In this document: piece by piece, positions 1 through 8,819 of the stretch
Numbering within the stretch: position 1 is the first letter of the stretch
Layout: every line of letters begins with the position of its first letter
Position numbers and translations under genes: made by a program
Source: Solitalea agri
GTDB taxonomy: Bacteria > Bacteroidota > Bacteroidia > Sphingobacteriales > Sphingobacteriaceae
Reading direction: 5' to 3'
DNA length: 64,000 nucleotides
Assembly (NCBI RefSeq): GCF_023914155.1
Contig: NZ_JAMWYS010000003.1
Location: 62,001-126,000 of the forward strand
The notes under the pieces: generated by a model
Database searches by the model: none
Seen by the model: only the letters and a program-made list of their open reading frames with translations
Told to the model about the DNA's origin: nothing

Positions 1-592
1 GATGGAATTTTAAATAGTTATAATCCATCGGTTCAGACAAATCATCCAGACTGAAATCCGGGTCTTCATCCCTTGGAGGAATAATATCGGTACCTAAGCC
101 GTAATTGGGCTGCGAAAAAATATAGAACCGCCAGTCGCCGCTTAAAAAAATCTTGTTGTTTGAAAGCAACACATTATTTTTCATATTAATAAGCAACTGA
201 TTTTTAGTGGTATAGGTAGCGCTTAAATTTACTGTAGAGTATTTATCGTCAGGTTTGGGTCCTTTAAATGTGTATTGCCCGGTAAGGCCAAACATAAAGC
301 CAGTTGCAGGCTGTGAGCCAATAACTGGAATCGCAAGGAAAAAACTGTTTTTTTGAGGCTTCGGATTCTTTCCTTTTTTCTTTTTAAATAATACGTCTCC
401 AATATCTTTCACTTGGTATTCGGCTGAATCTGTTGCAAGTTTGATTGAATCTGTTTTCAATTTGACGGAATCTGCTCCTAATCTAGTTGAATCTGTTTTT
501 GACTGGGCCAAACCTGTCGCACAGTTAAGACAGACCACAGCAATCACTACTGCAATAATTTTAAACAAGTATTTATTGAATATTTTTATCAT
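1..592 (-). CDS. Omp85/BamA-like outer membrane barrel protein, N-terminal part only
   Basis: The gene runs off the left edge, so only about 197 N-terminal residues are visible, starting at the ATG whose complement lies at 590-592. Residues 1-30 form a signal peptide ending in GLAQS. A short spacer then repeats the tripeptide TDS three to four times (KTDSTRLGADSVKLKTDS), followed by a lysine-rich stretch. From about residue 85 the text FFLAIPVIGSQPATGFMFGL and alternating strands resemble the barrel start of surface-antigen (Omp85/TamA-like) proteins that lack POTRA domains. The family assignment is inferred from this short piece. The product should be an outer membrane beta barrel. The reading frame on the opposite strand at 441-659 is a shadow of this gene. 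Confidence 0.7.
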   Translation of the reverse strand, partial: MIKIFNKYLFKIIAVVIAVVCLNCATGLAQSKTDSTRLGADSVKLKTDSIKLATDSAEYQVKDIGDVLFKKKKGKNPKPQKNSFFLAIPVIGSQPATGFMFGLTGQYTFKGPKPDDKYSTVNLSATYTTKNQLLINMKNNVLLSNNKIFLSGDWRFYIFSQPNYGLGTDIIPPRDEDPDFSLDDLSEPMDYNYLKFH

Positions 593-1068
593 GAGCGTAT
601 TAGTAAATATTGTTACATATGATTACCATTTAGATTTTAAGCAATTGTTTAAACTATAAACGGTGAATTACAATTTAAGGGCATCTTTTGAAGCCACATA
701 AATTTCCAATCTTGCCTCATTCCCCTTTTCTGAAAATATTTTCATAGCAAAAGCCAATTACAAAATCAGACATTCATCTGATAATCAATACACTTATGAA
801 CATTAAGCATATTCGTTATTGGTATAAAAAATAATCCTGAAAAAATAACTTGTAGTAAATACCAGGCAAATGGTGGTGAATTGAGAGGTTTTCATTGAGC
901 GTATATAGATTGGGGTTTCAACTATTAATTTAAAGTTTTAATACTTGAAATACAATTTGTTAAAGCTATTCTATTAAGAAAAAATGAAAACATGAATCAA
1001 TAGGTTAAAGCAATTGAACACCAAAATTCTAAGTAAATCCTGTTATTTTTGCCGCTCAAACTTTAAGC
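593..1068. other. 476-bp intergenic region between divergent genes
   Basis: No convincing reading frame or RNA is seen here. The region is AT-rich and separates the divergent Omp85-like gene and rnhA. The only clear signal is the rnhA -7 box near its right end. Confidence 0.5.
1044..1051 (+). promoter_or_regulatory. Bacteroidota -7 box for rnhA
   Basis: TATTTTTG matches TAnnTTTG exactly and ends 17 nt before the rnhA ATG. No good -33 TTTG was found at the usual spacing. Confidence 0.55.
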
Positions 1069-1530
1069 ATGATTGAAATATTTACCGATGGCGCATCAAG
1101 TGGAAATCCTGGACCGGGTGGTTACGGAGTTCTATTAAGGTCGGGAAAACATTATAAAGAACTTTCGGCCGGATTTCGCCGAACCACCAACAATCGGATG
1201 GAATTGCTTGCCGTCATTGTTGGCTTGGAGGCTTTAAAAGCCGATAATCAACAGGTTTTGATTTATTCAGATTCGAAATATGTAGTTGATGCTGTAGAAA
1301 AAGGTTGGGTGTTTGGTTGGCAGAAAAAAGGCTACAAAGACAAAAAAAACCCTGATCTATGGGAACGTTTTCTAAAAATTTACCGTAAACATCAGGTTAA
1401 ATTTCAATGGATACGGGGTCATGCTGGCCATCCGGAAAATGAACGATGTGATGAATTGGCCGTTGCCGCTTCTAAAAATCATCAATTTGTAGACACAGCT
1501 TTTGAACGCGAAGAAAGTTTAAATAAATAG
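1069..1530 (+). CDS. rnhA: Ribonuclease HI
   Basis: This 153-residue protein is a complete type 1 RNase H, which cuts the RNA strand of RNA-DNA hybrids (R-loops, replication primers) in the cytoplasm. The four metal-binding acidic residues are present: D7 in the FTDGASSGNPG opening, E45 in NNRMELLA, D68 in YSDSKY and D128 near the C-terminus; H118 in RGHAGHPENE corresponds to the conserved catalytic-loop histidine. The basic protrusion GWQKKGYKDKKN is also present. Length is normal. The following MATE gene starts 2 nt after its stop, so the two are probably co-transcribed. Confidence 0.97.
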   Translation: MIEIFTDGASSGNPGPGGYGVLLRSGKHYKELSAGFRRTTNNRMELLAVIVGLEALKADNQQVLIYSDSKYVVDAVEKGWVFGWQKKGYKDKKNPDLWERFLKIYRKHQVKFQWIRGHAGHPENERCDELAVAASKNHQFVDTAFEREESLNK

Positions 1531-1531
1531 T

Positions 1532-2860
1532 TTGGAAGCCACCTTTACTGATAAAATTAGCTTTAGAGAAATCAACCGATTGGCAATACCCGCTTTACTG
1601 GCTGGCGTTGTTGAACCTGTTATTTCACTTACCGACCTTGTGATTGTGGGTCGAATTCCGTTCGACAAAACCGAAATTATTGCCGCAGTAGGTATTGCTG
1701 CCTCGTTAATATCAGCCATCACCTGGATCTTGGCCCAAACCAGTTCGGCCATTTCTTCGATCGTATCGCGCTACCTCGGTTCAAAACGTCTTCATGAACT
1801 CGATAGTTTGGTGATACAAACGTTCATTTTCAGCTTAATGATGAGTTCAGTGGTAGTTATTGCAACTCGCTACTTTTCTGTGGAAATATTTAAACTCTAT
1901 AATGCCAATGGAAAAATACTGAGTTACGCGGTTGATTATTTCAGGATTCGCATTTGGGGCTTCCCTTTTAGCTTGATTACGTTTACGCTTTACGGAGTTT
2001 TTCGGGGTTTACAGAATACCATTTGGTCAATGTATATTGGATTGATTGGTGGTTTCCTGCATATTTTCCTTGATATTTTATTGGTTTTTGGAGTTCCGGG
2101 GATCATTCCGGCAATGAACATAGAAGGGGCTGCTTACGCCAGTTTAGTTACGCAGGTACTTATGTGTATGGTAGCCATTTATTTTTTCATTAAAAAAACA
2201 CCATTTAAACTCAATCCAGGCAAATCAATTAATCCTGAATTATATAACCTGATCAGCCTGAGTGTCAATCTATTTCTAAGAGCTGCTGCCCTAAACTTCT
2301 CATTCTATTTAGCTAATCGTTATGCTACCGGATACGGAAAAGAACAAATTGCTGCCCATGCCATTATTGCCAATATCTTTTTACTCATTGCTTTTGTAAT
2401 CGATGGATATGGAAATGCAGGTAATGCCATTTCGGGTAAATTACTGGGATCAAAAGATTTTAAAAAGCTATGGCTATTAGGTATTGACCTGTCAAAAATA
2501 GTGCTTGTAGTAGCGCTGGTTATTATGGTCTTTTGTGGTGCGGGCTATTTTTACATTGGAAAGATGTTTACTTCGGATGTTCATGTGTTAAAATTCTTCT
2601 ACCAAACTTTTTGGATATTAATTCTGATGCTGCCGATAAACGCCCTAACCTTTTCGTTTGATGCAATTTACAAAGGGCTCGGGGAAGCGGTCTTCTTACG
2701 CAACTTATTGATCGGCTCAACTTTTCTGGCCTTTATTCCATCCCTTTGGTTTTTCGATCATTTAAACATGCAGCTTTATGGTATTTGGACGGCCTTTACC
2801 ATCTTTATGCTTTATCGTTGCATTGGTTCCATCTGGAAATTTAAAGCTAAATACCAGTAA
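1532..2860 (+). CDS. MATE family multidrug/cation exporter
   Basis: This 442-residue integral membrane protein has the twelve hydrophobic segments and two-fold repeat of MATE antiporters, which export drugs or metabolites in exchange for Na+ or H+. The N-terminal text REINRLAIPALLAGVVEPV and the PFSLITFTLYGVFRGLQNT segment are typical of the DinF-like branch. The only start that retains the first conserved helix is TTG, 2 nt after the rnhA stop, with an AG-rich stretch upstream; the next ATG is far inside. The substrate cannot be predicted. Confidence 0.9.
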   Translation: MEATFTDKISFREINRLAIPALLAGVVEPVISLTDLVIVGRIPFDKTEIIAAVGIAASLISAITWILAQTSSAISSIVSRYLGSKRLHELDSLVIQTFIFSLMMSSVVVIATRYFSVEIFKLYNANGKILSYAVDYFRIRIWGFPFSLITFTLYGVFRGLQNTIWSMYIGLIGGFLHIFLDILLVFGVPGIIPAMNIEGAAYASLVTQVLMCMVAIYFFIKKTPFKLNPGKSINPELYNLISLSVNLFLRAAALNFSFYLANRYATGYGKEQIAAHAIIANIFLLIAFVIDGYGNAGNAISGKLLGSKDFKKLWLLGIDLSKIVLVVALVIMVFCGAGYFYIGKMFTSDVHVLKFFYQTFWILILMLPINALTFSFDAIYKGLGEAVFLRNLLIGSTFLAFIPSLWFFDHLNMQLYGIWTAFTIFMLYRCIGSIWKFKAKYQ

Positions 2861-2861
2861 A

Positions 2862-2902
2862 GTACGAAGTACGATTTTAGATGTACGATTTTAGATGTAC
2901 GA
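2862..2902. repeat. Tandem 14-bp repeat in a gene-poor spacer
   Basis: Two exact copies of gtacgattttagat (2869-2882 and 2883-2896) are flanked on both sides by a further gtacga. Similar words (taaatct, ctaaaatc) recur at about 2966-2980 and 6490-6515, so this is one of several simple word repeats in spacers here. Confidence 0.8.
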
Positions 2903-3027
2903 ATAAATAATCAATGACCAAATGGCCAAAACATCCAAACTCGTATCTGAAATCCGAAATCAACAATCTTAAATCTCAAATTTTTAGACTTCTCTAAATT
3001 TTATTTTCAATATGGCTAATAAAATTT

Positions 3028-3035
3028 TACATTTG
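3028..3035 (+). promoter_or_regulatory. Bacteroidota -7 box for the TonB receptor gene
   Basis: TACATTTG matches TAnnTTTG and ends 16 nt before the ATG at 3052. Confidence 0.55.
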
Positions 3036-3051
3036 ATCAAACATTACTCAA

Positions 3052-5334
3052 ATGATCAGATCTATCTACTTTTTAGCTACTCTAACTTTTATATTTCTTG
3101 CAACCTCTACCTATGCACAAACAGGAACAATTAAAGGTAAAATCAGTTCAGAAAAAAAACCTTTAGAAAATGTACAGATTAGCTATAACGGGACTAAAAA
3201 AGCTTTTTTCTCTTCGGCTGATGGTTCTTATTTAATAGATAGCTTGCCAATTGGTAAAATCAAACTGTACTATAGCTTATTTGGATATAGTGATGCGTTT
3301 AAAATTGTAGAGGTAAAAGCGAATGATACAGTAATTGCCAACATCAGTTTAGTGGCTGAAACTACTCATCAACTAAACGAAGTGGTGGTGAGCGGAACCA
3401 TGAAAGAAGTTTCGAAGTTAAACTCACCTATCCCTGTTGAAGTTTATACTCCTACATTGTTTAAGAAAAACCCAAGTCCTAGCTTATTTGAATCGTTGGG
3501 GATGATAAATGGTGTTCAACCGCAATTAAACTGCAATGTGTGCAATACTGGCGATATTCATATTAATGGCATGGAAGGCCCCTACACCATGATTTTAATC
3601 GACGGAATGCCCATTGTAAGTAGCCTTGCAACAGTTTACGGTTTATCAGGAATTCCTAACAGTATGGTTAAACGTATTGAAGTGGTAAAAGGCCCAGCTT
3701 CTACCCTTTATGGCTCCGAAGCTGTTGGTGGTTTGGTAAATATTATTACCAAAGAACCCGCATCTTCTCCCCGATTAAACACTGATTTATCAGGCACCGG
3801 TTATGGAGAGTACAATGCGGACATTGCCGGAAAACTAAAGGTAGGAAGATCGAGCACCTTGGTTGGTATTAATTATTTCAATTATTCAGGCAGATACGAC
3901 AAAAATCAGGATGATTTTACAGATGTGACCTTGCAAAATCGAGCTTCGATATTTAATAAATGGAGCATTCCATTAGCACAGAACCGAATGGCGAGTTTGG
4001 CAACCCGTTACGTATTTGAAAATCGCTGGGGCGGCCAGGTGAATTGGGACCAAAACTTTCGTGGTAGCGACAGCATTTATGGCGAATCAATAAAAACCAA
4101 TCGATTTGAATTATTAGGAAATTTTGAGCTGCCAAAACAGTTTGTGATCGATTATTCTTATAACTACCATTTACAAGATTCTTATTATGGTATAACCAAG
4201 TTTTATGCGAACCAACAGGTTGCCTTTTTGCAATTACGCTGGACAAAAACATTAGGAAAACATGAGTTACTTTCGGGTTTGCCTCTACGATATACCTATT
4301 ACGATGACAATACCACCGGAACAAAGAATATCGATGGTGCTAATGCTCCTGCCAAAACATTTTTGCCCGGAATTTTTCTTCAGGATGAATGGAAAAGTAG
4401 CGAAATGCTTAGCGTTTTAGCCGGCTTAAGATACGACCACCACAATGAACATGGTAGTATTTTTACTCCCCGGCTGAGCTTTAAATATTCACCGAATAAG
4501 CGCAATACGTTTCGCTTAAGTACGGGAAATGGATACCGTGTTGTGAATCTGTTTACGGAAGATCACGCTGCCTTAACCGGTGCAAGAGAGGTAGTTATCA
4601 ACAATGATCTGTTGCCGGAACGGTCATGGAATGCAAATTTTAATTACTCTACCCTCATTAGTCATCGAAACGGTTTTATTAGTTTGGATGGAACTATATT
4701 TTACACATACTTTACTAACAAAATCACTGGCGACTTTTTAACGGATCCACAAAAAATTATTTATGATAATTTGTCGGGGTATGCCATTTCCAAAGGGCTT
4801 ACTTTGAATACCGACTTCAGTTTTACTAATGGTTTTAAGGTAATGATTGGCGCCACCTATATGGATGTTTATCAAAAAGACAAGGATGCCGAAGGTAACC
4901 GGAAAACCACTCCTCAATTATTTGCTCCAAAACTATCGGGAACCTATGCGGTGAGTTATACCATTAATCCATGGAAATTATCAATTGATGTAACCGGAAA
5001 GGTAAACGGTCCAATGTATCTACCAGTGGTACCTAATGATTATAGAACCGAAAAATCACCTTGGTATAACCTGATGAATTTACAACTTACCAAGAAATTG
5101 GAGAACGGCTTAGAGATTTACGGGGGATGTAAAAACCTGTTGAATTTTCTTCCTAAAAATCCAATTCTTCACCCCGACGATCCATTCAATAAATCAGGTG
5201 GTAAATATTTCTTGTCAGACGGAAGTCCTAACCCAAGCACCAATCCGTATAATTACACCTTTGACCCATCATACAATTATGCTCCAATGCAGGGCATTAA
5301 AGGTTTTTTAGGCGTTCGGTACAATTTGAAATAA
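3052..5334 (+). CDS. TonB-dependent outer membrane receptor
   Basis: This 760-residue protein has a signal peptide (residues 1-22, ending STYAQ), a carboxypeptidase-regulatory-like beta-sandwich domain (about 24-105: TIKGKISSEKKPLENVQIS), a plug domain (about 120-230, with LIDGMPIVSS and IEVVKGPASTLYGSEAVGG) and a 22-strand-type barrel ending in GVRYNLK. Such receptors import iron complexes, vitamins or similar ligands with energy from TonB. The plug has two cysteines in NCNVCNTGDIHING, a pattern of CirA-like receptors in this phylum. No SusD partner is adjacent, so a polysaccharide-uptake role is unlikely; the ligand is unknown. Confidence 0.93.
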   Translation: MIRSIYFLATLTFIFLATSTYAQTGTIKGKISSEKKPLENVQISYNGTKKAFFSSADGSYLIDSLPIGKIKLYYSLFGYSDAFKIVEVKANDTVIANISLVAETTHQLNEVVVSGTMKEVSKLNSPIPVEVYTPTLFKKNPSPSLFESLGMINGVQPQLNCNVCNTGDIHINGMEGPYTMILIDGMPIVSSLATVYGLSGIPNSMVKRIEVVKGPASTLYGSEAVGGLVNIITKEPASSPRLNTDLSGTGYGEYNADIAGKLKVGRSSTLVGINYFNYSGRYDKNQDDFTDVTLQNRASIFNKWSIPLAQNRMASLATRYVFENRWGGQVNWDQNFRGSDSIYGESIKTNRFELLGNFELPKQFVIDYSYNYHLQDSYYGITKFYANQQVAFLQLRWTKTLGKHELLSGLPLRYTYYDDNTTGTKNIDGANAPAKTFLPGIFLQDEWKSSEMLSVLAGLRYDHHNEHGSIFTPRLSFKYSPNKRNTFRLSTGNGYRVVNLFTEDHAALTGAREVVINNDLLPERSWNANFNYSTLISHRNGFISLDGTIFYTYFTNKITGDFLTDPQKIIYDNLSGYAISKGLTLNTDFSFTNGFKVMIGATYMDVYQKDKDAEGNRKTTPQLFAPKLSGTYAVSYTINPWKLSIDVTGKVNGPMYLPVVPNDYRTEKSPWYNLMNLQLTKKLENGLEIYGGCKNLLNFLPKNPILHPDDPFNKSGGKYFLSDGSPNPSTNPYNYTFDPSYNYAPMQGIKGFLGVRYNLK

Positions 5335-5454
5335 AGTAGATGATATGACACTCTTTGAATTTGTAAATAATTAATATAAAAAACGTATAGTCCTATCTAT
5401 TTAAAATATTGTGCATGCTTGTAATCCATTATGAATTTAAACTTATCTTGAGCA

Positions 5455-5916
5455 ATGGAAAAATCTGACCCTATCATTTCGAGAATTAGCACAACTGATG
5501 GAGAAGAACTTTCGGTAGCTAAAGGAAAATACAGAATACTAATAGGTGGAGAACAAACAAATGGCAGTTACGCAGTAATTGAAATGAGGGTACCTCCCAA
5601 TGGTGGCCCAGCCCCACATTCACACAATCAGATTCAAGAAAGCTTTTATGTTGCCGAAGGTGAAATAGAGTTTAGTACAGAATCAGGAAAGTTATTGGCT
5701 GGGAAAGGAGATTTTATAAATATTCCGTTGGATGGTGGTGCCCATGCATTTAAAAATATTTCGGATACTGATGCACTATTAATTTGCACCGTTATACCGG
5801 CTGGACTGGATAGTATGTTTAAAGAAATAAGCAAAGTTGCTAGTCCAGAGGACGCAAGATCCATTGGTGAGAAAAAGTATGGTATCCGGTTTTATCCACC
5901 AAATTTCCTTGATTAA
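5455..5916 (+). CDS. Cupin-domain protein
   Basis: This 153-residue protein consists of one cupin barrel. Motif 1 is seen as PHSHNQIQESFYVAEGEIEF with the usual two histidines and a glutamate, and motif 2 as GDFINIPLDGGAHAFKNIS with the second glycine-proline turn and third histidine. It therefore probably binds one metal ion. Small cupins range from dioxygenases to isomerases and binding proteins, so no reaction can be assigned. It lies tail-to-tail, 6 bp away, with the YdeI-type gene at 5923-6417. Confidence 0.85.
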   Translation: MEKSDPIISRISTTDGEELSVAKGKYRILIGGEQTNGSYAVIEMRVPPNGGPAPHSHNQIQESFYVAEGEIEFSTESGKLLAGKGDFINIPLDGGAHAFKNISDTDALLICTVIPAGLDSMFKEISKVASPEDARSIGEKKYGIRFYPPNFLD

Positions 5917-5922
5917 CTAAAT

Positions 5923-6417
5923 TTATTTCTTCTTACCAGGCTTAGGCAATTTAATTCCCTGGGCAATATTATTAATTGCATTTGCCATTCGTTGAATTTG
6001 AATTTCCTCTGATGCAGATGAAAATATCCATTGAACATATTGAGATCGCTCATCAATAGTAAACTGTTGAAATTTGGACCAGGCAACAGGGTCGTCTTCT
6101 AAACATTCCAAAAAAGTATCAGTGGACACATCGTTATCCAAGAACTTATAAAGCACAAGCTTTACCCAATCTCCTACTTCCTTCTTGATCTTCTTTCTGA
6201 TTTCAGCTTTAACCGGCAGAAACAATTTACCATTACCTAGGGGCATTATATGGCTTTCTACAATCTCAAAATCATCAATAAAGCCCTTTACCTTTAAATA
6301 ATTAAAAGGTTTGGTATTAATCACTTCAAGTTCAATTGGGGCAAAGGTCCAACCGCCCTTCGTCGGAAACTTTTGAAGCTGAACATTGGTATCAATTATA
6401 GGGTTGAAATGCGCCAT
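5923..6417 (-). CDS. YdeI/OmdA-type protein with DUF1905 domain
   Basis: This 164-residue cytoplasmic protein has a DUF1905-like beta domain (about residues 10-90, ending MPLGNGKLFLPVKAEIRKKI and GDWVKLVLYK) and a C-terminal helical OmdA/YdeI segment (SKFQQFTIDERSQYVQWIFS then a lysine-rich tail). This domain pair is widespread in Bacteroidota, and its molecular role is unsettled; the family was linked to bacteriocin resistance. A second protein with an OmdA-type C-terminus is at 18652-19317. Domain identification is by recognition; function is unknown. Confidence 0.8.
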   Translation of the reverse strand: MAHFNPIIDTNVQLQKFPTKGGWTFAPIELEVINTKPFNYLKVKGFIDDFEIVESHIMPLGNGKLFLPVKAEIRKKIKKEVGDWVKLVLYKFLDNDVSTDTFLECLEDDPVAWSKFQQFTIDERSQYVQWIFSSASEEIQIQRMANAINNIAQGIKLPKPGKKK

Positions 6418-6520
6418 CAGAATTTCATTGTTATAGATCTTAAATCTAACTAGATGTTTGTCCTTCTTTATTCAATCTTCAGCCTACTACAATCGTAAAT
6501 CTAAAATCTAAAATCAAACT

Positions 6521-7096
6521 TTATTTCACTTCCCCACCTGTACTATATGCTTTTTGATACCAAACTTGGTTAAAATCACTGATCATTACTCCTTTGCTGG
6601 TTGAAGCATGTACAAATCGGCCATTTTTTAGGTATACACCCACGTGTGAATTCTTCTTACCATCGTAATTCATAAACACTACATCTCCTTCTTTTAAACT
6701 GGTGTAAGGTTTTACATCGAGTTCCTTGTAAATTTCTCCGGTTGTTCTTGGAATCACAATATGATACACATTTTTATAAAGCAAGTTCGTAAAGCCAGAA
6801 CAATCAATACCTGATTTCGTATTTCCACCAATTCTGTACGGCACTCCGATCCATTCATCAATAAAGCGAAACAGCAACACATTGTTTAAATCTCTTTCCT
6901 TTACGCCCAATTCCTGAGCGTAATAGCCAATAATGTATTTGTCTTTAACACTTGAGTAATTAGAGGCATTCAGTTCGGTTACATATTGATTACCGCCATT
7001 TTTCAAATAGGCATTGGTCACATTTTTTTTTGTAGAGCAGGCAGAAAAAGAAACAAGGCAAATAAATACGTACAGTTTGGTTTTTACGTTTTTCAT
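6521..7096 (-). CDS. NlpC/P60 cell-wall endopeptidase lipoprotein
   Basis: This 191-residue protein has a lipoprotein signal (FICLVSFSACST, lipidated cysteine about residue 20) and a C-terminal NlpC/P60 domain of the Spr/MepS kind, which cuts peptide cross-links in peptidoglycan. The catalytic cysteine is in SGIDCSGFTNLLY, the histidine in SHVGVYL, and the third polar residue in FVHASTSKG. The fold is complete. It is expected on the periplasmic face of a membrane. Its start is only some 40 bp from the divergent gene at 7139, so the promoters of the two probably overlap. Confidence 0.92.
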   Translation of the reverse strand: MKNVKTKLYVFICLVSFSACSTKKNVTNAYLKNGGNQYVTELNASNYSSVKDKYIIGYYAQELGVKERDLNNVLLFRFIDEWIGVPYRIGGNTKSGIDCSGFTNLLYKNVYHIVIPRTTGEIYKELDVKPYTSLKEGDVVFMNYDGKKNSHVGVYLKNGRFVHASTSKGVMISDFNQVWYQKAYSTGGEVK

Positions 7097-7111
7097 TCTA
7101 GATCTAATTAA

Positions 7112-7119
7112 TATTTTTG
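7112..7119 (+). promoter_or_regulatory. Bacteroidota -7 box for the TolB-like propeller gene
   Basis: TATTTTTG matches TAnnTTTG. It ends only 4 nt before an ATG at 7124 but 19 nt before an in-frame GTG at 7139, which supports the GTG as start. Confidence 0.55.
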
Positions 7120-7138
7120 ATTCATGAGTAAAATCAAC

Positions 7139-8158
7139 GTGAAAATAGCGCAGTTCAGTTTAATTTCTTGCCTTTTAATTTCCACATTTCAACTTAAGGC
7201 ACAAAAAGCAGAACCCAAAACCTTGGTAGATATCCCCTTAGAAGCCGATAAAACCTTGTTTTATAGTTCGAATAAAACCGGTACTTATCAGATCTATAAG
7301 AAAAACGATTCGGCAGAAGTTAGAATTACCCAAGATGATGCCTTTAACTATTGGGGTGTTAAGGTTGCGCCTGACAAGAAAAAGTTCATTTGTTACCGAG
7401 CACCACAAGGTTTAATTGTTAAAGACAATAATTCGCGTAATTCAGAGCTTTGGTTATTTAATATAGATGGCAGTAAAGGGCAAAAACTGATTAGTTTGAG
7501 TGACTATAAATGGCGCTCGCAAGGTTCGGCAAGTTGGTCTCCGGATGGGAAACACCTTATAATGGCAGCCGAAGTTAGTGACAAGGATAATTTCAACCGC
7601 AACCATTGGCATTTATTCTTGACTGACTCCATGGGAAAAAAACCGGTTCAGCTTAGCACTCGCTCAACTTCGTTTTCAGATCCTGTATTTTCTCCAAATG
7701 GTAAATACATTACCTATTCGGCCCTACCAACAGGAACGCCGTACAGTTTATGTCCGACAAAGTTTATGGAGATTTATGTAGCTCAAATTGATTCGGCAAG
7801 TCAAAAGATTAAAAACGAGCGTAAATTAACTTCTAATGAATACCTTGATGGAAGGCCAAGTTTTTTAAATGATAATGAGCACATTGCTTATAGCATTTCG
7901 CCAGGCTGTGTAAATGAGGTTGAATACGTTGATTTGCAATTGGTAAGTATAAATGGAAAATCATACGATTTAAAAACCGATAAATCAGTTAAAACAAATG
8001 CGATGTGTGGTGAAGATGGCTTTATCTATTTTCAATACCGCCCAGGCTTAACCGGTAATTCTTGTATAGCTCGTATAAAATCAGATGGTACCGGCTTTAC
8101 AATCGTTTATCAGGGTAGCAATTTCAGCATTATTAATCCACAAATGATTGTTGAATAA
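7139..8158 (+). CDS. Secreted TolB-like beta-propeller (PD40 repeats) protein
   Basis: The protein has a signal peptide (KIAQFSLISCLLISTFQLKAQ) and then PD40/WD40-like propeller blades with SPDGK and SPNGK turns (SWSPDGKHLIMAAE, FSPNGKYITYSA). It is expected in the periplasm or on the outer membrane; such propellers bind proteins or ligands, and no catalytic motif is seen. Start choice: the ATG at 7124 lies 4 nt past a perfect -7 box, whereas the in-frame GTG at 7139 lies 19 nt past it, as in other genes here, and gives a compact signal peptide. If the ATG is used, five residues are added. A strong hairpin terminator follows. Confidence 0.8.
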   Translation: MKIAQFSLISCLLISTFQLKAQKAEPKTLVDIPLEADKTLFYSSNKTGTYQIYKKNDSAEVRITQDDAFNYWGVKVAPDKKKFICYRAPQGLIVKDNNSRNSELWLFNIDGSKGQKLISLSDYKWRSQGSASWSPDGKHLIMAAEVSDKDNFNRNHWHLFLTDSMGKKPVQLSTRSTSFSDPVFSPNGKYITYSALPTGTPYSLCPTKFMEIYVAQIDSASQKIKNERKLTSNEYLDGRPSFLNDNEHIAYSISPGCVNEVEYVDLQLVSINGKSYDLKTDKSVKTNAMCGEDGFIYFQYRPGLTGNSCIARIKSDGTGFTIVYQGSNFSIINPQMIVE

Positions 8159-8193
8159 TATCCAAGCTGATACTGAAGAATATACTATAAAAC

Positions 8194-8230
8194 AAAAGCC
8201 CGTGAAAACTATTATTTTCATGGGCTTTTT
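8194..8230 (+). terminator. Rho-independent terminator (probably bidirectional)
   Basis: AAAAGCCCGTGAAAA pairs with TTTTCATGGGCTTTTT around a short loop, with A and T runs on either side. It serves the propeller gene and possibly the opposing toxin gene. Confidence 0.85.
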
Positions 8231-8279
8231 ATTAAGGTCTTTTACCTACCATTTTTCTCTTTTTTAATCTTAAACTCCG

Positions 8280-8564
8280 TTAACTAAACTTTTTTCCGGG
8301 ATGTTGCCGAACATCAAAAAAAGTTAAAACTATAATTTTATTTTTTCCAACTCTATAAAGTATCCTTGTTTGTGGTGATAATTGGAATCCTCTAATGTCT
8401 TCCTGCTCTATTTGGCCAATTGAAGGAAAACTCTTTAAAAGTTTGAAAACCTGATCTGTCTTTTGAATAAATTCGTTCGCTGTCTTTTCACCCCATTTAT
8501 TTTTGAGGTAAGTTACAATAGAATAGAAGTTGCGTTCGGCTCTTGCAGTAAGAAAAACCTGCAT
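8280..8564 (-). CDS. RelE/ParE-family toxin
   Basis: This 94-residue protein has the RelE/ParE fold sequence: a helical hairpin with TARAERNFYSIVTYLKNKWG, the LLKSFPSIGQIE linker, and C-terminal strands with QTRILYRVGKNKIIVLTFFD followed by VRQHPGKKF. ParE members poison DNA gyrase and RelE members cut mRNA; sequence alone favours ParE. The ATG overlaps the antitoxin stop by one base (TGATG), which implies translational coupling and fixes the start; a TTG one codon upstream is less likely. It is the second gene of a type II toxin-antitoxin pair. Confidence 0.88.
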   Translation of the reverse strand: MQVFLTARAERNFYSIVTYLKNKWGEKTANEFIQKTDQVFKLLKSFPSIGQIEQEDIRGFQLSPQTRILYRVGKNKIIVLTFFDVRQHPGKKFS

Positions 8565-8794
8565 CAATATTTTTTCTTAATATCATCCCAATTTAAGAGC
8601 TTACTTTCGTCTTCCGACTCCTCATAAGATAAATACACTTCCTTCTTTTGCTCTTCCGTTAATGTCTTCCAGATCTGCCCCTCTTCCGTATTCTCACCAT
8701 GTTTCAGAAAGTCATAAATTGTTCGAAGCAATTGTTCATTATCTATTCTTTCTACTATTTTATGCAAGTTCAATTTTAGTTCAGCGGTTCCCAT
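8564..8794 (-). CDS. Antitoxin of the ParE-type module
   Basis: This 76-residue acidic protein has a helical N-terminus (MGTAELKLNLHKIVERID) and an acidic C-terminal tail (SYEESEDESKLLNWDDIKKK), the layout of small antitoxins that wrap a ParE-like toxin and bind the operator. It is first in the operon, as usual for type II modules, and its stop overlaps the toxin start. A perfect -7 box lies 17 nt upstream. The family is common beside ParE genes in Bacteroidota; no standard DNA-binding motif is obvious to me. Confidence 0.82.
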   Translation of the reverse strand: MGTAELKLNLHKIVERIDNEQLLRTIYDFLKHGENTEEGQIWKTLTEEQKKEVYLSYEESEDESKLLNWDDIKKKY

Positions 8795-8811
8795 ATCATT
8801 TTTCTTTGTAT

Positions 8812-8819
8812 CAAATTTA
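8812..8819 (-). promoter_or_regulatory. Bacteroidota -7 box for the toxin-antitoxin operon
   Basis: On the minus strand this reads TAAATTTG, matching TAnnTTTG, and ends 17 nt before the antitoxin ATG. Confidence 0.5.

Noticed and set aside
441-659. Small plus-strand frame near the left edge
   Set aside because: It is the antisense of the signal peptide and TDS repeats of the Omp85-like gene on the minus strand; its residues mirror that repeat.
3953-4324. Minus-strand frame inside the TonB receptor gene
   Set aside because: It lies fully within a well-supported receptor gene and shows no domain or start context; the same reasoning removes the other antisense frames in the window.
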